A stretch of 51,311 nt of DNA from assembly GCA_002724315.1 (NCBI GenBank), contig PBOJ01000151.1:1-51311 (forward strand), written 5' to 3'. A program made the position numbers and the translations under genes. This document shows, one piece after another, positions 17,511 through 25,715 of the stretch. The DNA comes from Planctomycetaceae bacterium (lineage in GTDB: Bacteria > Planctomycetota > Planctomycetia > Planctomycetales > Planctomycetaceae). The notes beneath the pieces are model-generated. The model did no database searches. It was not told the DNA's origin and saw only the letters and a list, made by a program, of their open reading frames with translations. Every line of letters starts with the position of its first letter. Within the stretch, counting starts at the first letter, position 1.

Positions 17511-19130
17511 ATGTTGTGCCTGTTCCCGATTTCCCGAACCTGTCGTATCAGGATTCCGGCAGTGGCGACGATTCTCTTCGCCGCGATCACCACGACATCC
17601 GCGTCGGACAATCCCGCGACACCGCTCGAACAAGCTCTTGCAACAATTCGTCGCACCGACCTCAAACAACACATCAACACTCTGGCCAGCGACACGTTGA
17701 GAGGTCGCGCAGCCGGTTCACAGGGAGGACAAGCCGCCGGAGCCTATCTCGTCCAGCAACTGAGACGCATCGGACTGAAACCCGCCGGCGGAGGTGGAGA
17801 TTTCTACCAGGAATTCTCTGAGAAAGGATTCCGCAACGTGTTGTCGGTGCTTCCGGGGACAGACCCGGAGTTGAAGGACCGGTTCATCGTTATCGGAGCG
17901 CACTACGACCACGTCGGCCTCGGGACCAAGCGGACGAGCCTGGGCGGCATCGGACAGATTCACAATGGGGCCGACGACAATGCCAGCGGCTCCGCTGCGG
18001 TGCTCGAAGTCGCCGAAGCCCTGGCCGGTTCGAGCCAGTTGGATCACCGGCGTTCGATCCTGTTCGTTTTCTGGGATGCCGAAGAACTGGGACTGGTGGG
18101 CTCCAAGTACTGGACCGCACATCCGACGATCCCCGTGGAAGCGATCGACATGGCCCTGAACGTTGACATGGTCGGCCGGTTGAGAGAAGACCGGCTCGTG
18201 GTGTTTGGCTCGCGCACGGGCGTCGGACTTCGGCATTTCGCCGTCAAGCACAACACGCAACTGAAACGACCGATGGCCCTGGACTTCAACTGGGACCTGC
18301 TGGCCAACAGCGATCACTATCCCTTCTTCGCCAAAGACATCCCGGTCCTGTTTCTTCATACCGGACTGCACGGTCAATACCACCGTCCCGGAGACGATGC
18401 CGACCTGATCGCCTGGAGCGGCCTCGAGAGAATCACGCGTTTGCTGGTGAGCCTTGCTCACGACGCGGCCTGCCGGAGTGAAATGCCCGGTTTCCGCCAC
18501 ATGGCCGCCCAGGAATCCGAGGCCTACCGCCGCAAGCTGGAATCTTCGGCGACCAGCGCGCAGCAAAGACTGGGAGCTGCGTGGGATCCCGAACTTGCCC
18601 AGCAGGGCATCATCCAACTGACCGACGTCGCTGACGACACTGCAGCCGACCAGGCCAAGCTCAAAAAGGGCGACCGACTGCTGAAACTCGGAGGTGTCGA
18701 CATCAAGGACGCCGAGCATTTCGCCTGGCACATCCTGTCATCCCCCTCACAGGTCCAGGTCCTGACACGCCGTCGAAACAAGAAGAGGCTGCGAATCCGC
18801 ACGCTGCTGCTGCCGGGAGAAGCTCAGAGGCTGGGTTTCGAATGGCGGCTTGACGACGCTGAGCCCCATGCGGTGGTTGTCAGCGGTGTTTCCACAGCCT
18901 CTCCGGCCGGTCGTGCCGGGCTCAAGAATGCCGATCGAATCACCAGGGTCAACGGACAGCCGATCACAGGGAGAAAAACCCTCGCTCGAATGCTCAGTCA
19001 ACCTCTCGGCACAATCACGCTGAGAGTCGAGCGACAAGGGCGACACAAGTCGATCCGGTTGCCGCTGCAGCCAGAGTCCCCTAGGGAAACCCTCCGCCGT
19101 GGCGATACACCCGGTCACCGTGGCCGCTGA
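17511..19130 (+). CDS. Secreted M28 family zinc aminopeptidase with C-terminal PDZ-like domains
   Basis: The 539-residue protein begins with a signal peptide (VATILFAAITTTSAS). The M28 catalytic domain (about residues 45-310) shows all five expected metal positions: H in GAHYDHVGLG, D in NGADDNASGS, E-E in WDAEELGLVG, D in NVDMVGRL and H in YHRPGDDADL. After a helical linker come two PDZ-like modules (about 355-430 and 440-525; AKLKKGDRLLKLGGVDI, and GRAGLKNADRITRVNGQPI). These would bind extended C-terminal peptides, so the protein is likely a periplasmic peptidase. The last 50 bases overlap the convergent downstream gene. ATG 17511 is preferred over the TTG two codons upstream. Confidence 0.9.
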   Translation: MLCLFPISRTCRIRIPAVATILFAAITTTSASDNPATPLEQALATIRRTDLKQHINTLASDTLRGRAAGSQGGQAAGAYLVQQLRRIGLKPAGGGGDFYQEFSEKGFRNVLSVLPGTDPELKDRFIVIGAHYDHVGLGTKRTSLGGIGQIHNGADDNASGSAAVLEVAEALAGSSQLDHRRSILFVFWDAEELGLVGSKYWTAHPTIPVEAIDMALNVDMVGRLREDRLVVFGSRTGVGLRHFAVKHNTQLKRPMALDFNWDLLANSDHYPFFAKDIPVLFLHTGLHGQYHRPGDDADLIAWSGLERITRLLVSLAHDAACRSEMPGFRHMAAQESEAYRRKLESSATSAQQRLGAAWDPELAQQGIIQLTDVADDTAADQAKLKKGDRLLKLGGVDIKDAEHFAWHILSSPSQVQVLTRRRNKKRLRIRTLLLPGEAQRLGFEWRLDDAEPHAVVVSGVSTASPAGRAGLKNADRITRVNGQPITGRKTLARMLSQPLGTITLRVERQGRHKSIRLPLQPESPRETLRRGDTPGHRGR

Positions 19131-19929
19131 TCGCCGAGTGAACCCCCGGTGGCATCGCCTGCCACGGGGATATCACGTCGAGCACCTCGTCAAGTTCCTG
19201 CCGTCCATTGGGGGCGGCCAGCGCCACCGTCACCGCCGGCTGGCACAGTACCCAGCGGTAACAGTCGGCCGCCGACGGAACAGAGAATCCGGGGGGATCA
19301 TCCGGAGTCGACCGGATCAGCTCGCCCCACCGAAGACAGGTGAATGCCACGACCGGGCAGTTCCGGGATTCGGTCACCGGAAACACATCCCGTTCGGCTC
19401 CCCGATGAGCTGCGTTGTAGCGGATCATCAGGCTGTCGAGACGGCCACCGGCGACCCATTCGGCGGCAAGATCACGCTGGTGACTTGTCAGACCGACCGA
19501 ACGGACCACCCCATCAGCCCGAGCAGCATCGACCACCTCGGCCGCACCATCTGCCGAAATGATCTGCTTCCACTCGGCCTCACTCTCGACATAGTAGTAC
19601 GTCAACACGTCGAGATAGTCCGTTCCGAGCTGTTCCAGGCACTCGGCCAACTCGTCCCGGGCACCCGCCGCGGTCCTCGCGAAGAACTGAACAGCCACCC
19701 GAACATCCTCTCGACGTCGCCCCGATTGTCGGATCCACTCCTGCAACCCGTCGGCGTGACGACACCAGTTCAGGTAATTGACTCCACAGTCGACCGCGTG
19801 CTCGACGTCGTCGGGCTCCAGGGACGTGTTTCCTCTCGTGGCCAACCCCAATCGGCAAACACGCCCCAATCCCGGCCAGTCATCAAATTGTCCGGACGCG
19901 GGTTCGAACGGGTCCCGATCTGTCATCAT
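19081..19929 (-). CDS. Aldo/keto reductase-like protein with degenerate catalytic tetrad
   Basis: The 282-residue protein follows the TIM-barrel aldo/keto reductase pattern (HAVDCGVNYLNWCRHADG, AECLEQLGTDYLDVLTYYY, GVVRSVGLTSHQRDLAAEWV, NAAHRGAERDVFP, QPAVTVALAAPNGRQELDE). The usual tetrad is not kept: the Asp position is N54, the Lys position Q81 and the His position Y112, and no Tyr stands at the expected place. It may bind a ligand without reducing it, or act by a changed mechanism. The ATG at 19929 overlaps the helicase stop (ATGA), so the two are translationally coupled. Its 3' end overlaps the M28 peptidase gene on the other strand. Confidence 0.82.
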   Translation of the reverse strand: MMTDRDPFEPASGQFDDWPGLGRVCRLGLATRGNTSLEPDDVEHAVDCGVNYLNWCRHADGLQEWIRQSGRRREDVRVAVQFFARTAAGARDELAECLEQLGTDYLDVLTYYYVESEAEWKQIISADGAAEVVDAARADGVVRSVGLTSHQRDLAAEWVAGGRLDSLMIRYNAAHRGAERDVFPVTESRNCPVVAFTCLRWGELIRSTPDDPPGFSVPSAADCYRWVLCQPAVTVALAAPNGRQELDEVLDVISPWQAMPPGVHSAISGHGDRVYRHGGGFP

Positions 19930-22307
19930 CCCCGGACCTCGCGCCAGACATCACCCAGGGGATCGCGCGTCCGCGTGTCTTCCAGGAAGTGGTCGGTGCT
20001 CTGAGGGTCGACGGCCTGGCAGGAGCAGGTCAGTCGTTCGGCCAACTCCGTCAATTCGTCACTCCACGCATGAGGATCGGCATCGTGGGGTGGAGTGTTC
20101 GCGAATTCCTGTAACAACAGAACGAATCGCAGCAGGTGGCGGAACAACACGCCTTCCTGCCGACCAAGATCCGCCATTCCGACGACCTTGTCGAAGTCGC
20201 CGCCGAATTCGTCGATCGCACCGGCAGCCCAGATGGCCGCAATCCTCAACCGACCCGCGCCGGGATACTGGACATCGAACAGCAACTTCAACTTTTCAGC
20301 GAGCCTCAGAGGCCAGATCCTTTCGCCGAATTCGTCTTCCTCGGGTTCGCTTCCCAGTTCCGCAGCGGTGGCCAGCCCCCGCTGCAGCAACTCCGGGTGA
20401 AGTCTCTCGACGGCCAACGGCCCCTGGGGAACTCGCTCCGGACCCGGAACGCGAACCGACCGAAGAGCCGAACCGGGAAATTCCAGGGTGCTTTCCAACG
20501 CCTGGATCCACTCGACACGGCTCGCCGTTCCCAGGTGATCTCTCAAGAACGCTCCGTAAATCGGGTGAATGCTCCGAAAGCCCAGCAGCATCTCCAGCCG
20601 CTCAGTCGGTCGAGCCAGTTCGGCACGATAACCCTTCGACTCGCCCGGTTCCGTAACATCCGGATTCCCGGCCGCTCCCTTCGGCTGCTCCGACACGGCG
20701 ACCGCTTCGGCCATCAGAGCTCCCAGCATCCCCGCGGCAGCCGGTGGATCGGAAGCGTCGTCAACCACCTCGGTTCCCCGCTTCGGCGGGTTGGGCTCCA
20801 ATTCGACAAATCCTCCCGCCCACAACGTCATCAACATCTCATCCAGGCGACCGTGTGCCGATTCGCATGCCTTGGGCCCCAGCAACCGGCCGTCGATGAA
20901 CTCGTGAAGTCGATCCACTCGAGGCGAAATCGACAGCAGGTAGGCCAGCAATCGCCACGGGATGTCACCGCGACTGACCAGGTCTCCTGGTGGCGAACCC
21001 ACCAGGCGGTGGAACTGTTTCTCGTTCCAGTACTGCCGGTTGGGACTCCGCTTGGGCATCTTCTTCAACAACTTCTTGCGAGCCCGGATCAACTTCGGGT
21101 CACCGGTCTTCTCGGGAATCGTCGCCAGCTTCTCTTTGAACCTCGCAATCTTCACGTCGTCCTCATGAGCGAGCACAAAGACATCACCGCGGTCATCGAA
21201 TTGCGGGCGGCCGGCTCGGCCAAACATCTGGTGGGCCCGGCTGGGGTCGATCACGGTCTTTTTGCCCGGTGGCCCCTTCAGCAACTCGGTCAGCACCACG
21301 GAACGAGCAGGAAGGTTGACCCCGGCAGCCAGCGTTTCGGTGCAGACCACCACCGACAGCAACCTCTGGCAAAACAGGTCCTCGACCACCCGTTTGTACT
21401 TGGGCAGGATGCCGGCATGATGCACTCCGACACCACGCAACAGCAAGGGTTTGAGCTTCCGGCCACCGCCTGGTCCCCAGTCGTAGGCGTTGACCACCTC
21501 GGCCAGGGCTTTCTGTTGTTCCGCGTCGACCAGCCGTTTTCCTTTCAGCAGTTCTGCCGAACTCCAGCAGCCCTCGCGGTGGAAACTGAACACCAGGGCG
21601 GGAGTTCTCTCGGAGGCCACCATGTCCTCAATCTGCTCCCCCAGCAGTTCCTCCCCGATCCAATGGTGTGTCAACGGCACGCGCCTTTGGTCGGATTGCA
21701 CCAGGGTCAATCGTCTTTGGTGACTGGACCGCAGCCAGCCCAGGAAACTCGATGCATTTCCCACTGTGGCCGAGAGCAGCAGCAGTCGGACCGATGCAGG
21801 CAACAATCCCAGGGACAATTCCCAGACAACACCCCGCTCGGGGTCATTGAAACTGTGAAATTCGTCCATCACCACCGCATCGATCTCTTCCGGATCGTCC
21901 CCAGACTGATCGGTCCCTCTTTGCAACAGGCGATTCAGCAGCACCTCGGCGACCACCACCAACACGGGAGCGTCAGGGTTGACCCGTCGGTTGCCGGTGA
22001 TCAGCCCAACCGATTCGCGGGGATACCCCCACCGCTGAGCCGAATCCTGCAGTTCGCGGAGCTTCTGTTCGCACAAGGCGATCAACGGTGTCGTGTAGTA
22101 GACGCGTCGGCCGGTTGCCAGCCCCTCGTACACGGCAGCCTCGGCAATCAGGGTCTTGCCCGTGCCGGTCGGAGTGCAGACCAGCACTCCCTCTTCGGAC
22201 CCGAACCACGCCAGCAACGCTTCCTCCTGGACCGGGTACGGCTCGAACGGAAGCTGATCGAGGTACCCGGACACCAGTTCGTCACGGGTGGGGACGGGGG
22301 AATTCAT
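19926..22307 (-). CDS. Ski2-like DEXH-box superfamily 2 helicase
   Basis: The 793-residue protein has helicase motif I TPTGTGKT (45-52), the DEFH box (148-151), the SAT motif in LLLSATVG, GVHHAGILPKYKRVVEDLF, TETLAAGVNLPARSVVL, and motif VI QMFGRAGRPQFDDRG. These resemble Ski2/Mtr4-like RNA helicases. The C-terminal half (about 430-793) is helical and includes RARKKLLKKMPKRSPNRQYWN, and has no domain I can name. It presumably unwinds RNA or DNA using ATP. The ATG at 22307 starts just ahead of the conserved core; in-frame sequence upstream lies over the divergent aminotransferase gene and is spurious. Confidence 0.9.
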   Translation of the reverse strand: MNSPVPTRDELVSGYLDQLPFEPYPVQEEALLAWFGSEEGVLVCTPTGTGKTLIAEAAVYEGLATGRRVYYTTPLIALCEQKLRELQDSAQRWGYPRESVGLITGNRRVNPDAPVLVVVAEVLLNRLLQRGTDQSGDDPEEIDAVVMDEFHSFNDPERGVVWELSLGLLPASVRLLLLSATVGNASSFLGWLRSSHQRRLTLVQSDQRRVPLTHHWIGEELLGEQIEDMVASERTPALVFSFHREGCWSSAELLKGKRLVDAEQQKALAEVVNAYDWGPGGGRKLKPLLLRGVGVHHAGILPKYKRVVEDLFCQRLLSVVVCTETLAAGVNLPARSVVLTELLKGPPGKKTVIDPSRAHQMFGRAGRPQFDDRGDVFVLAHEDDVKIARFKEKLATIPEKTGDPKLIRARKKLLKKMPKRSPNRQYWNEKQFHRLVGSPPGDLVSRGDIPWRLLAYLLSISPRVDRLHEFIDGRLLGPKACESAHGRLDEMLMTLWAGGFVELEPNPPKRGTEVVDDASDPPAAAGMLGALMAEAVAVSEQPKGAAGNPDVTEPGESKGYRAELARPTERLEMLLGFRSIHPIYGAFLRDHLGTASRVEWIQALESTLEFPGSALRSVRVPGPERVPQGPLAVERLHPELLQRGLATAAELGSEPEEDEFGERIWPLRLAEKLKLLFDVQYPGAGRLRIAAIWAAGAIDEFGGDFDKVVGMADLGRQEGVLFRHLLRFVLLLQEFANTPPHDADPHAWSDELTELAERLTCSCQAVDPQSTDHFLEDTRTRDPLGDVWREVRG

Positions 22308-22391
22308 GGCGGTCAAGCTTCGTTGCCGAGTGAAACAGCGGCCGTCATGATAGGCCGTCGCCACCGGTGACGCGACGCAGCGGAGACGGCC

Positions 22392-23549
22392 ATGAACGGA
22401 CACAACCCCGAGACAAACGGCCCGTCGGACTGGGCCGAACGCATGCGGCAGGGCATGCCCTCTTCGGACCGCTGGGCCTACCTCGATCACGCTGCGGTGG
22501 CCCCGTTGCCCACCGTGGCAGCTGACGCGATGCGAGACTGGATCGATGACCTGGCCCGCAACGGGGCAACCGGCTGGAGCCATTGGCGGGATCGAGTCGA
22601 GAAGCTGAGACGGACCGCCGAATCGCTCATGGGAACCGACGAGCAACAGATCGCCGTGATCCGTAACACGACCGAGGGTGTGAACCTGGTGGCCGAAGGC
22701 CTGGACTGGCATCCCGGCGACAACCTGGTTGTCCCCGCCTCCGAATTCCCCTCCAATCTCTACGCCTGGCAGCAACTCGCCGATCGGGATGTCGAGGTCC
22801 GGGTGCTGCCGGTCGACTTCGACCATGTCAGCTATGACGCCATCGAGGCTGCCTGCGACGAACACACCCGCCTTGTCGCCATCAGTTGGATCGGGTTTCG
22901 GACCGGTTTTCGGATCGATCCCGGGCGGGTGGCGGAGATCGCTCATCGCCACGGTGCCTGGCTGTTCGTCGACGCCATCCAGGGCCTGGGCGCGTTTCCG
23001 CTCGACGTCGAGGCAATGGGAATCGACGCCCTGGCTGCCGACGGTCACAAATGGTTGTTGGGACCCGAAGGCGCCGGTGTGTTCTACATTCGCCCGCCAC
23101 TGATGAACTGCCTGCGTCCCCTGGGATTGGGCTGGAACAGTGTGCGTCACGCCGGTGACTTCAGCAACACGGACCTCGACCTCAAGCCCCACGCCGGAAG
23201 ATACGAAGGAGGGACCTACAACATGGCGGGAATCGCCGGACTGGAGGCCAGCCTCGGTTGGCTTGATGGAATGGGCTTCGAACGGATCGGTCCCAAGATC
23301 CTCGAAATCACGGACCACTTGTGTGAGAAGCTTTCCGTCATCGGAGCACGCGTCTCCAGCAATCGAACTCCGGAACACTCCTCGGGGATCGTCTCATTCG
23401 AAATGCCCGGACAGTCACCGCGTGAACTGGTGCGGGCCTGTCGCGAACGGGATGTCATCATCAACTGTCGTGACGGACGACTGAGAGCCAGCCCGCACGC
23501 CTACTCGACCTCCGACGACATCGACAGACTGCTCGATGTGCTCGCCTGA
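22392..23549 (+). CDS. Class V aminotransferase (cysteine desulfurase/isopenicillin N epimerase-like)
   Basis: The 385-residue PLP enzyme has YLDHAAVAPLP at the N-terminus, VIRNTTEGVNLVAEGLDW (PLP phosphate binding), FPSNLYAWQQL, the cofactor-binding LFVDAIQGLGAFPLDV and the Schiff-base lysine in AADGHKWLLGPEGAGVFY, as well as RYEGGTYNM. This subgroup includes selenocysteine lyases, cysteine desulfurases and epimerases; no catalytic-Cys loop typical of desulfurases is obvious, so the reaction is open. ATG at 22392 follows a GGAG ribosome-binding site. It is divergent from the helicase, 84 bases apart. Confidence 0.88.
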   Translation: MNGHNPETNGPSDWAERMRQGMPSSDRWAYLDHAAVAPLPTVAADAMRDWIDDLARNGATGWSHWRDRVEKLRRTAESLMGTDEQQIAVIRNTTEGVNLVAEGLDWHPGDNLVVPASEFPSNLYAWQQLADRDVEVRVLPVDFDHVSYDAIEAACDEHTRLVAISWIGFRTGFRIDPGRVAEIAHRHGAWLFVDAIQGLGAFPLDVEAMGIDALAADGHKWLLGPEGAGVFYIRPPLMNCLRPLGLGWNSVRHAGDFSNTDLDLKPHAGRYEGGTYNMAGIAGLEASLGWLDGMGFERIGPKILEITDHLCEKLSVIGARVSSNRTPEHSSGIVSFEMPGQSPRELVRACRERDVIINCRDGRLRASPHAYSTSDDIDRLLDVLA

Positions 23550-23566
23550 CCACCGCCGGGCCAAGA

Positions 23567-25540
23567 CTATCGGTTCCCGCCCAGCGGTCGCCCGACGGCC
23601 CGGAGCAATCCGACCTGGCTTCGGTTGAAGCCAATGATGGACTCCAACCGGTCCTGCCTGGCCTGCGAAATCGACTCCACAGCCTGCAGAGCCTCCAACG
23701 GAAGACCGATCAGCCCTCGAATCCTCAGGCGGTGCAGTCGCAGCGATTCGCCCGCCTGCTTGAGCCGTTCCCCGGACATCGCGAGTCGTTTCCGGTTACC
23801 CGCCGCGTCGTGCCAGGCCTGGGTCACCTCGGTCACCACATCGTCTCGCGTCCTGGACAACGTCACCGCAGCCTGCCGCTCACGGCTGGTCGCCGCGTCG
23901 CGCGCCGCCCGAGTGCCCTTCCCCATGTTCTGGATCTCCCAAACGGCCAGCAGGTCGAAATCTGTACGACCGCCGAGTCGCCCGATCGAATCACTCGGCG
24001 CCCCAGCGAATCCACCGGCAGAAAATCCCAGTTGGAGGTGTGGCAACCACGGTTTCCAGTCGGCGGCGGACCGGTCCGAGCCGGCCACATCAACCGATGC
24101 CCGGGCAGCGGCCAATTCGGGCCGCGCCGACAGGGCTCCATCGATCAGGCCTTCCAGCGTTGTGGACTCTTCCAACAGGTCGACCGGCACGGCCTGCTCT
24201 TCCAGTGCGAACAACGTGGTCGACGGATCGAGCCGCAATTGGCGAGCCAGGCGGGCCGAGGCGACCGACACGTCCGATTCGGCAACTGCCACACGCTGTT
24301 GTCTCCGTTGGACATCCGTGGCCATCCGCGTGACATCAGCCTGCGCCCCCTTGCCGGCTGTCACGAACGCTTCGGTTTGCCTCAACAGGGCCCGAGCATC
24401 CTGCAGGTCCATTCGCAGATTGGCCAATCGCCCCTGGGAGTAGACCAGTCCGAAATAGGCCAACGCGGCAGCCTGCAGGGTGTCATTGAAGGTCGCCGTC
24501 TGACGAGATCGCTCGACATCCAGACGTTGTCGCGCGGCCAGAGGCTTGAAGATCACGTCGGCCAGGGACAGATTGACGCCCATCCGCAATGGCCCACCGG
24601 AACCGCCGGTCAACGGGGCCATTCCAAGATTGGGGCCCCCACCCAGGAACAACGAACTGCGTCGGGCATCAACCACGTTCCCGGGCGTCGCCTGGATATT
24701 TCCCGTGTGATGGTTGTACCCCATGCCGGCCTGCAGGGAAGGCATCCACATCGCTTCGGCAGCATCCACGGCTGCCTGGGCTTCTCGAACTCGTTCGGCA
24801 GCCAGTTCGATGTTCCAGTTTTGGGCTCCCGCCAGCCTCAAGGCCGTTGGCAGATCGACCGGGAACGGTGCCCCCTCATCCTCGGATTTCTTTTCGACAC
24901 CGGGGTCGTCTTTCGCCGCCTGTATCAGAGAGGCTTTCTGCACCACTCCGGTGATCAATTTTTTGGGTGGAGACCGTTCCGCCGTCGGCCGGTCCGGCAA
25001 CATTTTTTCCGGTAGTTTCCTCTCCGGAAAACTCTCCTTTTTTTTCGGTTTGATCACCGCTTTTTCGTTCGATACCAATTTGACTGCCGCCACCCGTATC
25101 GGTTGCCGCCACTTGCCCGAGTCCGAATTGCGCACCAGCGGCATTTTGAAGTCCGGCTGGCTGGAGACCGACCTGGCCCACTTCGGCTCGCTCAACATCG
25201 GCCTGTCAAACTTCGGTTTGCTCAACTCCGGTCTGTCCAACTTCGGCTCGCTCAACACCACCTGGTCCAACTTCAGCTGACTCAACGCCAACTGTTTCAG
25301 ACTGGGCTGCGCCTTGTTCGCCTCGGTTTTCTCCATGAACTTCACGGCGGCAATGGAAGTCATCCGTGACCGTTGAACTTCTCTCTTGAGCCGTTCGGAA
25401 AGACGTTCAGACATCGGATCGACCTGCGATTGGTCATCCACGACGGCCTGTGATGTTCGGCACCCAACAACCACCGCAAGGGTGACCGCGGACAGCAACA
25501 GAATGCCGTTTCCACAGTGATTGCGAGTGACTCGACTCAT
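23567..25540 (-). CDS. TolC-family outer membrane efflux lipoprotein with long repeat-bearing N-terminal extension
   Basis: The 657-residue protein starts with a lipoprotein signal (ILLLSAVTLAVVVGC, lipidated C27). About 190 unusual residues follow: five imperfect decapeptides (81-130) and a Lys/Pro-rich linker (KPKKKESFPERKLPEK). The outer-membrane efflux core begins near residue 215 (DLPTALRLAGAQNWNIELA) and contains two long helical hairpin repeats (VREAQAAVDAAEAMWMPSLQAG; later DGALSARPELAAARASVDVA). TolC-like proteins form the outer-membrane duct of tripartite pumps. It is the last gene of the RND operon. ATG 25540 gives the best signal peptide. Confidence 0.88.
   Translation of the reverse strand: MSRVTRNHCGNGILLLSAVTLAVVVGCRTSQAVVDDQSQVDPMSERLSERLKREVQRSRMTSIAAVKFMEKTEANKAQPSLKQLALSQLKLDQVVLSEPKLDRPELSKPKFDRPMLSEPKWARSVSSQPDFKMPLVRNSDSGKWRQPIRVAAVKLVSNEKAVIKPKKKESFPERKLPEKMLPDRPTAERSPPKKLITGVVQKASLIQAAKDDPGVEKKSEDEGAPFPVDLPTALRLAGAQNWNIELAAERVREAQAAVDAAEAMWMPSLQAGMGYNHHTGNIQATPGNVVDARRSSLFLGGGPNLGMAPLTGGSGGPLRMGVNLSLADVIFKPLAARQRLDVERSRQTATFNDTLQAAALAYFGLVYSQGRLANLRMDLQDARALLRQTEAFVTAGKGAQADVTRMATDVQRRQQRVAVAESDVSVASARLARQLRLDPSTTLFALEEQAVPVDLLEESTTLEGLIDGALSARPELAAARASVDVAGSDRSAADWKPWLPHLQLGFSAGGFAGAPSDSIGRLGGRTDFDLLAVWEIQNMGKGTRAARDAATSRERQAAVTLSRTRDDVVTEVTQAWHDAAGNRKRLAMSGERLKQAGESLRLHRLRIRGLIGLPLEALQAVESISQARQDRLESIIGFNRSQVGLLRAVGRPLGGNR
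25151..25300 (-). repeat. Five-unit decapeptide (30-base) repeat in the TolC-like lipoprotein
   Basis: Residues 81-130 read LKQLALSQLK, LDQVVLSEPK, LDRPELSKPK, FDRPMLSEPK and WARSVSSQPD, i.e. five units of ten residues with L-D-x-x-x-L-S-x-P-K as the core. The central three units are the most alike. Confidence 0.85.
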
Positions 25541-25715
25541 CACAACACAGGGCTTTCTGGATCGTCGGATGGGCGCACACCCTCCCGGCGAGTTCGTAGA
25601 ACTTCGACGTCCCTCCTTCATCCTATCGGCTGGTCCGACTGAATGGGTTTCGCCGACTTTGACGGTTCTGCGGATTCTTCCTGCAGATCGCCAGGCACAA
25701 ATCGGCGTCCGGGGA

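Noticed and set aside
20136..22370. A 744-codon plus-strand frame opposite the helicase gene
   Set aside because: Gln/Arg/His-rich product without domains; the minus strand encodes a clear helicase with all motifs.
22308..23378. Upstream in-frame extension of the helicase by about 357 residues
   Set aside because: It lies antisense to the class V aminotransferase gene, has no helicase-like sequence, and homology starts at the ATG at 22307.
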